Assembly (NCBI RefSeq): GCF_046614695.1
Contig: NZ_JBKKHQ010000025.1
Location: 9,218 to 73,217, forward strand
Origin: Pokkaliibacter sp046614695
Lineage (GTDB): Bacteria > Pseudomonadota > Gammaproteobacteria > Pseudomonadales > Balneatricaceae
Length of the DNA stretch: 64,000 nucleotides
Direction of reading: 5' to 3'
Shown: positions 51,032 to 59,478 of the stretch, piece after piece
How positions within the stretch are numbered: the first letter of the stretch is position 1
Layout of the letters: every line of letters begins with the position of its first letter
Position numbers and translations under genes: made by a program
Notes under the pieces: model-generated
Told to the model about the DNA's origin: nothing
The model's database searches: none
The model's input: only the letters and a program-made list of their open reading frames with translations

Positions 51032-51068
51032 GAAAAAAACCGGGCAGCGATGTACCGGCTTTTTTTAT
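51032..51068 (+). terminator. Terminator between PilZ gene and tonB
   Basis: AAAAAAACCGG-N11-CCGGCTTTTTTT, with A-rich and T-rich flanks able to serve both the PilZ (+) and tonB (-) transcripts; preceded by a second small hairpin GGCGAT-N5-ATCGCC. Confidence 0.7.
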
Positions 51069-51113
51069 TGTCTCACCGGCTTTTATTGTCTTAGTTCAGG
51101 GGGCGTGGCCGCC

Positions 51114-52070
51114 TCAGAATAAGGTGCGGTCCCGCTCAAAGGTCCAGGTGCGGATGATTTCCAGCTCGTCCACTTCTGAGCGCATTTTGGGAGGGAAGGG
51201 CGCAAAAGGTGCCGCCAGATGCACGATACGTTTCGCCGCATCATCCAGTGCCTTGTGGCCGGAGGATTCGAGCAATTTGATGCTGATCACACTGCCATCC
51301 GGGCGCAGGGTAACCATCATCCGCAAACGGCCATAGATGCCTTCCTTGCGTGAAACTTCCGGATAATTCATGTTGCCGACCTGCTGAATCTTGTCCTTCC
51401 AGGCATTCAGGTAAAAGGCATCTTCACTGCGCTGGGTGGAGTTGGAGTTCAGCGTGCGCTTGCGCGGACGTTTGGCATATTCCTGACGCATCATATCCAG
51501 CGAGGCTTCCATGCTGGCAATCTCCAGACTGCGGGCTGTCAGTGACATGCCTTCCGGATGTGTTGCGGCTTTGGCACTAGGCTGGGCAGTGGGCTTCTTT
51601 GGAGTTTCCTTGATGGCCTTAGGCTGTTTGGAGGTGGTCGTTACCACCTTTTTCTTGGGGGGCTCTTTCGCCACCGCTTTTTCTTTGGTGATGGTTTCTT
51701 TGGGGGGAGTGGTTGTCGGCGTCACCGGCTCTGGCGATTGTTGCGACGAGGATTCCGGCTGCTGCGCTGCCAGATCGTTGATCTTGTCGTCGGTAAAGCG
51801 AGCGCGCTCGGTAGTCGTAAGGCGCGCTTTTTCTTTCTGTTCACCACTGCCCGTTTGATTGCTTTGGGCAATGTAGTCCGCTTTTTCAGGGGCCTGCTTG
51901 TCGTCGTAGCTGGCCAGCGTGACATCCAGGGCATTCTGGGTTGTTCGCGCCGGTTTGGGAAAATCAAAGCCGAGGCCGAGCAATACCACTCCATGGACGA
52001 CCAGTGCCAATAGCACGGCCTTCATCAGGCGGCTGTCGCGCGCAGGCGCGTTTGGCACAGCGGTCGTCAT
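51114..52070 (-). CDS. tonB: Energy transducer TonB (TonB3-like)
   Basis: 318 residues. One N-terminal membrane helix (LMKAVLLALVVHGVVLLGLGF, with the conserved His), a long Pro/Lys/Thr-rich periplasmic linker, and the C-terminal TonB fold (YPEVSRKEGIYGRLRMMVTLRPDGSVISIKLLESSG, LDDAAKRIVHLAAPFAPFP). The gene pair gshB-tonB corresponds to PA0407-PA0406 order in Pseudomonas, where TonB3 affects twitching motility. Whether it serves the neighbouring siderophore receptor is unknown. Confidence 0.92.
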   Translation of the reverse strand: MTTAVPNAPARDSRLMKAVLLALVVHGVVLLGLGFDFPKPARTTQNALDVTLASYDDKQAPEKADYIAQSNQTGSGEQKEKARLTTTERARFTDDKINDLAAQQPESSSQQSPEPVTPTTTPPKETITKEKAVAKEPPKKKVVTTTSKQPKAIKETPKKPTAQPSAKAATHPEGMSLTARSLEIASMEASLDMMRQEYAKRPRKRTLNSNSTQRSEDAFYLNAWKDKIQQVGNMNYPEVSRKEGIYGRLRMMVTLRPDGSVISIKLLESSGHKALDDAAKRIVHLAAPFAPFPPKMRSEVDELEIIRTWTFERDRTLF

Positions 52071-52078
52071 GGTCGGCT

Positions 52079-53032
52079 TCAGGCTCCGATCTTCTCGGCA
52101 ATGGCATCCATCAGCATACCGCCGATATCCAGATTGAACTGATCGTTGATTTCACGGATGCAGGTCGGACTGGTGACGTTGATTTCGGTCAGGTAGTCAC
52201 CGATGACATCAAGTCCGACAAAGATCAGGCCTTTTTCCTTGAGAATCGGACCAACACGCTCTGCAATCTCACGGTCGCGAGCCGTGAGAGGGCGGGCTTC
52301 ACCACGACCACCGGCCGCCAGGTTGCCACGGGTTTCACCCTGACTGGGAATGCGCGCCAGGCAATAATCCACAGGCTTGCCATCAATCATCAGGATGCGT
52401 TTATCCCCATCCACAATTTCCGGAATATAACGCTGTGCCATGATCTGCTGGGTACCAAAGTCGGTCAGGGTTTCCAGAATCACATTCAGGTTGGGGTCGC
52501 CGGCGCGGACACGGAAGATCATGCTGCCACCCATGCCATCCAGTGGCTTGTAGATCACATCCTCATGCTCGCCAAGGAAGGCTTTTAACAGGTCCGCACG
52601 GCGGCTGACCAGCACGGGTGGAGTCAGTTCAGGAAACTGGGTGGCAAACACTTTCTCGTTACAGTCACGCAGGCTTTGTGGCTTATTCACAATCAGCGTG
52701 CCGCGGCGCTCGGCGTCTTCCAGCAGGTAGGTGCTGTAAATGAACTCGTTATCAAAAGGCGGATCCTTGCGCATCAGAATGACGTTCATATCCGACAGCG
52801 GACGGTGTTCGGCAGCGCTCAGCTCATACCAGTTTTCAGGATCATAGGCGACCTTGAGGGGCTGCATTACGGCCATGGCCTGACCGTCGCGGGAGTACAG
52901 ATCCTTCTGCTCCATATAGAACAGGTTCCAGCCGCGGGACTGGGCCGCGACCAGCATGGCCAGTGAGGAGTCTTTCTTGTAGTTGATGGCCTGAATGGGG
53001 TCCATCACAACGCCGACATTAATGGTTGCCAT
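52079..53032 (-). CDS. gshB: Glutathione synthetase
   Basis: 317 residues. ATP-grasp ligase joining gamma-glutamylcysteine and glycine. Begins INVGVVMDPIQAINYKKDSSLAML, followed by MRKDPPFDNEFIYSTYLLE, YKPLDGMGGSMIF, and RGNLAAGGRGEARPL, with the closing GLDVIGDYLTEINVTSPTC. All family landmarks present. Followed by tonB after 8 nt. Confidence 0.97.
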   Translation of the reverse strand: MATINVGVVMDPIQAINYKKDSSLAMLVAAQSRGWNLFYMEQKDLYSRDGQAMAVMQPLKVAYDPENWYELSAAEHRPLSDMNVILMRKDPPFDNEFIYSTYLLEDAERRGTLIVNKPQSLRDCNEKVFATQFPELTPPVLVSRRADLLKAFLGEHEDVIYKPLDGMGGSMIFRVRAGDPNLNVILETLTDFGTQQIMAQRYIPEIVDGDKRILMIDGKPVDYCLARIPSQGETRGNLAAGGRGEARPLTARDREIAERVGPILKEKGLIFVGLDVIGDYLTEINVTSPTCIREINDQFNLDIGGMLMDAIAEKIGA

Positions 53033-53240
53033 ACCTGTCTCCTGATCAGGTGTGCAGCGTCGCCCCAGGTGAGGGCTCGCTGTTTCGGGCTGCGTCTTGG
53101 TGCAGAATCCCGGTGAAATGGGTCGAACTTTTCAGGGTCTTGGTAACCCTAAGCTTCCGGTATGAAACGCGCCTTGAAGATGGTGACGAATCGGGCAAAT
53201 GCAAAGTTCCAGTGTGTTTTTATCCGCAAATGCAGTCGAA

Positions 53241-53969
53241 TCAGAAATCTCCCCAGAGCATCTGACACAGGCTCAGCGCAACGACGGGGGCTGTTTCCGT
53301 TCTCAGAACACGCGGTCCCATCGTCACAGACTGAAAACCGGCGGCTTCCGCCTGTGCGATTTCATCTTCCGTCAGTCCGCCTTCCGGGCCGATAAGCAGC
53401 GCAATCGAGGCAGGCTTGGGCAGGCTTTGCAGGGCGACGCTCGAGCGATGATGCAGCACGAGTTTGAGCTCGGCATCGACGCTTTTTAGCCAGTCGCTCA
53501 GGGGTTCAGGGGCCTGAATAGCCGGGACTACAGGGCGAATGCATTGCTCGCAGGCACTAATGGCCACCTGTTGCCAATGCTGCAGACGCTTGTCAGTTCG
53601 GTCGCCCTGCAATTTGACTTCGCAGCGCTCGCTGTAGAGTGGCGTCATCACATTCATGCCGGTCTCGGTGGCCTTTTGCACGGCGTAATCCATGCGTTCG
53701 CCGCGCGATAAAGTCTGGCCTATGTGCACGTGCAGCGGCGACTCATTTTCATGGGCGCGAAACTGCTGCAGTTGTACCGTTGCATGACGCTTGCTGACTT
53801 CATTCAGCGTGCCTTCAAAATACCCTTTAAGTACACCGTTGAAGATATCGATGCGCTGGCCGGGCTGCATTCGCAGGGCTTTCACACTGTGTTGAAAGGC
53901 CATGGCGTCCAGCTCAAGTTCTTGTCCGGGACGAACGGCATCAGCCTGGTAAATTCGGGGTATACGCAT
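53241..53969 (-). CDS. rsmE: 16S rRNA (uracil(1498)-N3)-methyltransferase RsmE
   Basis: 242 residues of the SPOUT class. MRIPRIYQ at the N-terminus (PUA-like domain), KATETGMNVMTPLYSERC, and the knot region LLIGPEGGLTEDEIAQAEAAGF with LGPRVLR-type ending (MGPRVLRTETAPVVALS). Methylates U1498 of 16S rRNA. Upstream of gshB on the same strand with a 208-nt gap. Confidence 0.96.
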   Translation of the reverse strand: MRIPRIYQADAVRPGQELELDAMAFQHSVKALRMQPGQRIDIFNGVLKGYFEGTLNEVSKRHATVQLQQFRAHENESPLHVHIGQTLSRGERMDYAVQKATETGMNVMTPLYSERCEVKLQGDRTDKRLQHWQQVAISACEQCIRPVVPAIQAPEPLSDWLKSVDAELKLVLHHRSSVALQSLPKPASIALLIGPEGGLTEDEIAQAEAAGFQSVTMGPRVLRTETAPVVALSLCQMLWGDF

Positions 53970-54259
53970 GGTCAGAAATAACTTTTCAAGCCAGTGAACA
54001 GGTTACTGAGAACAGCGCTTGCGCTGGGAGGGTCATCCTACCACAGGGGAAGCGCCAGCCAGAGTCTCTGACGTTGTTACAAATGCTTCCGAATGCAGGA
54101 ATTTTTGCGAATGGAGACTATCTGGGAAGGAAGTCGAAGAAGGGGGAAACAGAATGAAAATGCAGCCACATCTGACATCAGAGATGATAGTTACGATTGA
54201 AGAATCCTCAAATTGGCCTTAAAGGCTGACTTAATGAAGTGACCCAGGAGAACCCCACT

Positions 54260-55189
54260 ATGACCTATCGGGCTGCGATTCTGACAGGCGGCCTTGCACT
54301 CATTAGCCTTGGTGCTACAGGCTCTGCCTTTGCTGAGAGCGGGACATCGACCAGTTCGTCAACTGCCACCACGAACGGAACATCCTCAACGCAAACTGCA
54401 GCAACCGGCACCTCAACGAGTGATGCAACCGCCACCAGTGCGGCCAAGCCTGTCAAAGTAAAGAAGCCGGCAAAGCCTGCTAAGCCCGAGCCTCCTCTGA
54501 AGATTGATGCTGAACTCGGCATGATCCTGAACACGGGGAACACCAATAACGCTTCAGCCAAAGGTGCCATTACCATCAACCAGGAATTGGCGCGCTGGCG
54601 TAACGAATTCAATCTGGATGCCTATTACAGTCGTGACCGTACCGACGGTGATGATGGTGATCATGTCTACAACACCACCGGTCAGCGGCTTTTCCTCTCC
54701 GGGCAGGGCAACTACCTGCTGCATCCCACCGGTAACGTGGACCAGCGCCGAACCTCCGCCTTTCTCTATAGCTCTTATGAGCAAGACCGATTTAGCGGTT
54801 ATGACTATCAGGGTACGGTTGCCGGTGGTTATACCCGCCGCTGGATATCCACAGAAGACCAAACGTTGGACCTCAGTGCCGGTCCCGGTTTCGGTTTCAA
54901 TGAAAAAGACGATGGCGCAAGCGCCGGATTTGCCCTCGTCCGCGCCTCGCTCAACTATAAATACAAACTCAGCCCAACCGCACAATTCTCACAGAACCTG
55001 AGTACGGACTGGGCGCTGGATAGCTCCGAAAACAGTCGTGTGCATTCTGAAACGGCGCTGAAGGTGAATATCTACAGCGCTCTTGCACTGAAAACGGCGT
55101 TTACCGTGGATTACAACTCGGAAGTGGACCCGGGGATCAAAAAGACCGATACACAAAGTTCGGTCACACTGGTCTATACCTTTAAGTAG
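54260..55189 (+). CDS. DUF481 (YdiY-type) outer-membrane beta-barrel protein
   Basis: 309 residues. Signal peptide (MTYRAAILTGGLALISLGATGSAFA), then a Ser/Thr-rich stretch and a Lys-Pro-Ala linker (VKVKKPAKPAKPEPP), then the DUF481 barrel: DAELGMILNTGNTNNASAKG, YSRDRTDGDDG, SYEQDRFSGYDYQGTVAGGYTRRW, and a C-terminal strand ending VTLVYTFK. Function of the family is unknown. ATG 54260 is favoured by AGGAG 9 nt upstream. Likely monocistronic. Confidence 0.88.
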   Translation: MTYRAAILTGGLALISLGATGSAFAESGTSTSSSTATTNGTSSTQTAATGTSTSDATATSAAKPVKVKKPAKPAKPEPPLKIDAELGMILNTGNTNNASAKGAITINQELARWRNEFNLDAYYSRDRTDGDDGDHVYNTTGQRLFLSGQGNYLLHPTGNVDQRRTSAFLYSSYEQDRFSGYDYQGTVAGGYTRRWISTEDQTLDLSAGPGFGFNEKDDGASAGFALVRASLNYKYKLSPTAQFSQNLSTDWALDSSENSRVHSETALKVNIYSALALKTAFTVDYNSEVDPGIKKTDTQSSVTLVYTFK

Positions 55190-55240
55190 TGACTTCATCG
55201 TAAATCACCGTTGCTGAAAGGTTATGTTGGAATCAGGAGG

Positions 55241-55258
55241 CTGAATCCTGTGATTCAG
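55241..55258. repeat. Small hairpin upstream of mscL
   Basis: CTGAATC-ctgt-GATTCAG, 7-bp perfect stem between the DUF481 gene and mscL, with no T-tract. Confidence 0.4.
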
Positions 55259-55324
55259 GCCGCTATAGTGTGTCTGTTAGCGGGGTGATGCCCTCCCAAG
55301 GATGAGCCAAGGAGAATCTGTTCG

Positions 55325-55807
55325 ATGGCAATCGTTGAAGAGTTTAAGAAGTTTGCCCTGCGCGGCAATGTGGTCGATATGGCCGTGGGGATTGTGATCG
55401 GTGGTGCGTTTACCACCATCGTCAAAAGTATGGTGGCAGATATTCTGATGCCGCCATTGGGGCTGCTGCTAGGGAATGTCGATTTCAGCGATCTTTTCAT
55501 TACGCTGAAACCTGCGATCGAAGGCGCTGACTATCCGACACTGGCCGCCGCGAAAGAAGCGGGTGCAGTCACTCTGAATATCGGTCTGTTTCTGAATTCG
55601 CTGATCAGCTTTACTATCATGGCCTTTGCTCTCTTTATGCTTATTAAAGCGGTAAACCGTCTACAGGAGAAAAAGAAGGCAGAGCCAGAACCAGAACCGG
55701 AAAAGGCACCGACAACCAAGAGCTGTGATTTCTGCTTTAGCGAAATTCCTATCAAGGCAACTCGCTGCCCTTGCTGTACTTCAGAGTTGGCCCAAGCAGC
55801 AAGTTAA
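55325..55807 (+). CDS. mscL: Large-conductance mechanosensitive channel MscL with C-terminal zinc-ribbon-like tail
   Basis: 160 residues, longer than the usual about 136. Core: EFKKFALRGNVVDMAVGIVIGGAFTTIVKSMVADILMPPLG (first helix and periplasmic entry), second helix FLNSLISFTIMAFALFMLIKAVNRLQ. It releases solutes on hypo-osmotic shock. The tail after an acidic Pro-rich linker has CDFC and CPCC pairs (10 residues apart), a zinc-ribbon-like arrangement also found in some other MscL proteins. Terminator follows. Confidence 0.93.
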   Translation: MAIVEEFKKFALRGNVVDMAVGIVIGGAFTTIVKSMVADILMPPLGLLLGNVDFSDLFITLKPAIEGADYPTLAAAKEAGAVTLNIGLFLNSLISFTIMAFALFMLIKAVNRLQEKKKAEPEPEPEKAPTTKSCDFCFSEIPIKATRCPCCTSELAQAAS

Positions 55808-55830
55808 GGGTTTTGGCCGTAGCGCGAAAA

Positions 55831-55862
55831 CAAAAATACCCCGCCTGAGCGGGGTATTTTTT
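55831..55862 (+). terminator. Rho-independent terminator between mscL and metK
   Basis: AAAAATACCCCGC-ctga-GCGGGGTATTTTTTT, perfect stem with A/T tracts on both sides; usable by mscL (+) and metK (-). Confidence 0.93.
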
Positions 55863-55897
55863 TGACTGTCGAATGATGTGATAGTCGTCAGGCAGCC

Positions 55898-57088
55898 TTA
55901 CAGGCCAGCGTCTGCACGCAGGGCTTCAGCCTTATCGGTTTTCTCCCAGGGGAATGCCAGGAAGGTTTCACCGTTAACGGTCATCTCATAAGGATCACGG
56001 CCGAAGTGGCCGTACGCCGCTGTGGCCTGATACATCGGGTGCAGCAGATCCAGCATGGTGGTGATCGCGTAAGGACGCAGGTCAAAGTGACGACGTACCA
56101 GCTCGATCAGGCGCGCTTCGGAGATTTTGCCGGTGCCGAAGGTGTTGATGGAGATGGAAGTGGGCTGTGCCACACCAATCGCATAGGAAACCTGGATTTC
56201 GCACTGATCCGCCAGGCCTGCTGCGACGATGTTTTTCGCCACGTAACGGCCAGCGTAAGCCGCAGAGCGGTCAACCTTGGAAGGATCCTTGCCAGAGAAG
56301 GCGCCACCGCCGTGACGAGCCATGCCGCCGTAGGTGTCTACGATGATCTTGCGGCCGGTCAGACCACAGTCACCTACAGGGCCGCCGATGATGAACTGGC
56401 CGGTCGGATTGATGTGGAACTGGGTGTCTTTGGTGATCCATTCTGCAGGCAGAGTGTGCTTAACGATCAGCTCCATAACGGCTTCACGCAGATCGCTCTG
56501 CTTGACGTCCGGGTTGTGCTGAGTGGACAGAACAACTGCATCGATACCCGCTACCTTGCCGTTGTCGTAACGGAAAGTGACCTGACTTTTCGCATCAGGA
56601 CGCAGCCAAGGCAGCAGGCCGGACTTGCGCGCTTCTGCCTGACGCTCAACCAGACGGTGGGCATAGCAAATAGGCGCAGGCATCAGAACGCTGGTCTCGT
56701 TGCTGGCATAGCCAAACATCAGACCCTGGTCGCCAGCACCCTGATCTTCAGGCTTGCTGCGGTCAACGCCCTGGGCAATATCAACAGACTGCTTGCCGAT
56801 GATGTTCATGATGCCGCAGGTGGCGCCATCAAAACCTACATCCGAAGAGGTATAGCCGATATCCAGAATGACTTTACGCACCAGGTCTTCAAGATCGACC
56901 CAGGCAGAGGTGGAGATTTCACCAGCAACAATAGCCACACCGGTTTTTACCAGGGTTTCGCAAGCAACACGGGCGTATTTGTCTTGGCTGATGATCGCAT
57001 CCAGAACAGCATCGGAGATCTGGTCCGCGATTTTATCGGGATGACCTTCGGAAACGGACTCGGATGTGAAGATGGAATAATTGCTCAT
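55898..57088 (-). CDS. metK: S-adenosylmethionine synthetase
   Basis: 396 residues. Makes SAM from methionine and ATP. Motifs: FTSESVSEGHPDKIADQISDA, GAGDQGLMFGYA (adenine-binding), GGGAFSGKDPSKVDRSAAY (phosphate loop), and KDTQFHINPTGQFIIGGPVGD. ATG 57088 gives the standard N-terminus (MSNYSIFTSES); the frame is open to 57121 without support. Divergent from tkt; the leader contains an operator-like inverted repeat and a structured region (see separate entries). Confidence 0.97.
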   Translation of the reverse strand: MSNYSIFTSESVSEGHPDKIADQISDAVLDAIISQDKYARVACETLVKTGVAIVAGEISTSAWVDLEDLVRKVILDIGYTSSDVGFDGATCGIMNIIGKQSVDIAQGVDRSKPEDQGAGDQGLMFGYASNETSVLMPAPICYAHRLVERQAEARKSGLLPWLRPDAKSQVTFRYDNGKVAGIDAVVLSTQHNPDVKQSDLREAVMELIVKHTLPAEWITKDTQFHINPTGQFIIGGPVGDCGLTGRKIIVDTYGGMARHGGGAFSGKDPSKVDRSAAYAGRYVAKNIVAAGLADQCEIQVSYAIGVAQPTSISINTFGTGKISEARLIELVRRHFDLRPYAITTMLDLLHPMYQATAAYGHFGRDPYEMTVNGETFLAFPWEKTDKAEALRADAGL

Positions 57089-57114
57089 TGTGAGATAAGC
57101 CTCATAATTGAGTA

Positions 57115-57178
57115 CTCCCAAGCGGGAGCAGTGACTTAATTACGGGCCTTGCGGGCCGTGGAGGTACCGCCGCTTGGG
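57115..57178 (-). promoter_or_regulatory. Structured metK mRNA leader with competing pairings
   Basis: Read on the minus strand: the leader starts with a CCCAAGCGG-containing local hairpin and ends, before the ribosome-binding site, with a CTCCC-N4-GGGAG hairpin. The 9-mers CCCAAGCGG (plus 57117-57125) and CCGCTTGGG (plus 57170-57178) are perfectly complementary, so long-range pairing would exclude the local hairpins. No known riboswitch class recognised. Confidence 0.4.
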
Positions 57179-57189
57179 CGGAAAGGCGG

Positions 57190-57221
57190 ATTATAACGTC
57201 AGCATGGGGTGATTCCCATGC
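57190..57221 (-). promoter_or_regulatory. metK promoter with overlapping operator-like inverted repeat
   Basis: Minus-strand -10 TATAAT (57190-57195). The -35 region is covered by a 7-bp perfect inverted repeat GCATGGG-N6-CCCATGC (57202-57221). Position over the -35 element suggests a repressor site; the regulator is not identified (a SAM- or SAH-responsive repressor is a guess). Confidence 0.5.
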
Positions 57222-57365
57222 GAGGACTATAAAAAAACAATTTTTTACAGCTTTTCGAAGTTTTTGTTTAGCTGTTGCATGCCAAACGTTGCACAGTCCG
57301 AATTGAGAAGGGAGAATGTCGACCTTCGAAACACGGGTTAATGCAACTTATCCAGGAGACTGATA

Positions 57366-59363
57366 ATGCCTTCTCGTCGAGAGCTTGCCAACGCTATCCG
57401 TGCATTGAGTATGGATGCTGTGCAGAAAGCAAATTCTGGCCATCCCGGTGCACCAATGGGTATGGCTGATATTGCCGAAGTTCTGTGGAATGACTACCTT
57501 CACCACAATCCTTCCAATCCGCACTGGTTCAACCGCGACCGCTTTGTACTGTCCAACGGTCACGGCTCAATGCTTATCTACAGCCTGTTGCACCTCTCTG
57601 GCTATGATGTTGGTATTGAAGATCTGAAAAACTTCCGTCAGTTGCACTCTAAAACTGCCGGACATCCCGAATACGGTTATTGCCCAGGTGTTGAAACCAC
57701 TACCGGCCCACTGGGTCAGGGTATTGCGAATGCCGTGGGTATGGCGACGGCTGAGAAAGTGTTGGCCGCGCAGTTCAACCGCGACGGTTTCGACATCGTT
57801 GACCACTACACCTACACCTTCATGGGCGATGGCTGCATGATGGAAGGTATCTCTCACGAGGTTTGCTCTCTGGCAGGTACCTTGGGTCTGGGTAAACTGA
57901 TCGCTTTCTACGATGACAACGGTATTTCCATCGACGGTGAAGTCGAAGGCTGGTTTACCGATGACACGGCCAAGCGTTTTGAATCCTATGGCTGGCATGT
58001 GATTGCCGGTGTTGATGGCCATGATGCTGAAGCCATCAAGGCTGCCGTTGACGCTGCCAAGTCGACCACCGACAAGCCGACGCTGATCTGCTGCAAAACC
58101 ATCATCGGTTTTGGTTCACCCAACAAGCAGGGCAAAGAAGAGTGTCACGGTGCGGCGCTGGGTAAGGATGAAGTTCAGGCGACTCGTGAAGCGCTGGGCT
58201 GGAACTACCCTGAGTTTGTGGTACCTGAAGATATTTACGCAGGCTGGAACGCCGCCGACAAAGGCAGCAAGCTGGAAAACCAGTGGAATGACCTGCTATC
58301 CCGTTATCAGGCGGCTCATCCTGAGCTGGCTGCAGAGCTGATCCGTCGTAGCACTGGTGATCTGCCAGAGAGCTTCGTGGCGGATGCAGATGCCTACATC
58401 CAGTCTTTGCAGGAGAAAGGCGAGACCATCGCTTCTCGTAAAGCATCTCAGAACACGCTGAATGCCTTTGCTGAAAAACTGCCTGAGCTGCTGGGCGGTT
58501 CTGCGGACCTGGCGCCTTCCAACCTGACGTTCAACAAGTTCTCCAAGAGCATCACTCCAGAAGACGCCAGCGGTAACTACCTGCACTACGGTGTGCGTGA
58601 GTTTGGCATGAGCGCCATCATGAATGGTCTGACGCTGCACGGCGGCTTTGTTCCTTACGGTGCCACCTTCCTGACCTTCATGGAATATGCGCGTAACGCC
58701 GTACGTATGGCTGCGCTGATGAAGATCCGTAACATCTTCGTTTATACCCATGACTCCATCGGTCTGGGTGAAGATGGCCCGACTCACCAGCCCATCGAAC
58801 AGCTGGCGAACATGCGTCATACCCCGAACCTGCACGTTTGGCGCCCTTGCGATACCGTAGAATCTGCGGTGTCCTGGAAAGAAGCGATTATTCGTGTGAA
58901 TGGCCCAAGTGCGCTGGTGTTCTCTCGTCAGAACTTGCAGCACATGCCTCGCTCTGCTGAACAGGTCGCCAACATTGCCAAAGGTGGCTATGTGCTGGTG
59001 GATTGCAATGGCACGCCGGATCTGATCCTGATGGCCACGGGCTCTGAAGTTGAGCTGGCAGTGAAAGCTGCCGAGCAAATCAGTGCAGAAGGTAAGCAGG
59101 TACGTGTCGTTTCCCTGCCTTGTACCGATGCCTTTGATGAGCAGGATGCTGCCTATCGCGAATCTGTTTTGCCCGCTTCTGTGACGGCCCGTGTCGCGGT
59201 CGAAGCTGCGCATGCAGACTTCTGGTACAAGTACGTTGGCCTGAATGGCAAAATCGTTGGCATGACCACCTTTGGTGAATCTGCGCCAGCCGGTGAGTTG
59301 TTCAAGCACTTCGGCTTTACCGTCGACAACGTGGTTGCTACCGCGAAGTCGGTGCTGGGCTAA
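57366..59363 (+). CDS. tkt: Transketolase
   Basis: 665 residues. Thiamine-diphosphate enzyme moving two-carbon units in the pentose phosphate pathway. Motifs: KANSGHPGAPMGMADIAEVLW, GPLGQGIANAVGMA, GDGCMMEGISHE (cofactor-binding), RPCDTVESAVSW, EDGPTHQPIEQLA. AGGAG lies 8 nt upstream of the ATG. A terminator follows before epd. Confidence 0.97.
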   Translation: MPSRRELANAIRALSMDAVQKANSGHPGAPMGMADIAEVLWNDYLHHNPSNPHWFNRDRFVLSNGHGSMLIYSLLHLSGYDVGIEDLKNFRQLHSKTAGHPEYGYCPGVETTTGPLGQGIANAVGMATAEKVLAAQFNRDGFDIVDHYTYTFMGDGCMMEGISHEVCSLAGTLGLGKLIAFYDDNGISIDGEVEGWFTDDTAKRFESYGWHVIAGVDGHDAEAIKAAVDAAKSTTDKPTLICCKTIIGFGSPNKQGKEECHGAALGKDEVQATREALGWNYPEFVVPEDIYAGWNAADKGSKLENQWNDLLSRYQAAHPELAAELIRRSTGDLPESFVADADAYIQSLQEKGETIASRKASQNTLNAFAEKLPELLGGSADLAPSNLTFNKFSKSITPEDASGNYLHYGVREFGMSAIMNGLTLHGGFVPYGATFLTFMEYARNAVRMAALMKIRNIFVYTHDSIGLGEDGPTHQPIEQLANMRHTPNLHVWRPCDTVESAVSWKEAIIRVNGPSALVFSRQNLQHMPRSAEQVANIAKGGYVLVDCNGTPDLILMATGSEVELAVKAAEQISAEGKQVRVVSLPCTDAFDEQDAAYRESVLPASVTARVAVEAAHADFWYKYVGLNGKIVGMTTFGESAPAGELFKHFGFTVDNVVATAKSVLG

Positions 59364-59374
59364 GGCCCACAGGT

Positions 59375-59402
59375 AAAAAGGGGCTTGCGAGCCCCTTTTT
59401 TT
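59375..59402 (+). terminator. Rho-independent terminator after tkt
   Basis: AAAAAGGGGCT-tgcg-AGCCCCTTTTTTT, 11-bp perfect stem. It implies at least partial separation of tkt from epd-pgk-fba. Confidence 0.93.
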
Positions 59403-59478
59403 ATTCACAACCTCTTGCTGTCAGAGTGCTGACTTATCAGCCTCGAGAAGTACTGAAGACTGCGTAAGGTAAAAGGCT

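Noticed and set aside
54019..54222. 67-residue plus-strand open frame upstream of the DUF481 gene
   Set aside because: No ribosome-binding site or family pattern; more likely leader sequence.
56006..57139. 377-residue plus-strand open frame
   Set aside because: Antisense to metK, whose motifs are complete; no independent coding signal.
57115..57178. metK leader as a known SAM riboswitch
   Set aside because: None of the conserved cores of SAM riboswitch classes that I can recall was found; only hairpin potential is claimed.
58296..59408. 370-residue minus-strand open frame
   Set aside because: Antisense to transketolase and runs through its terminator; shadow of a well-conserved gene.
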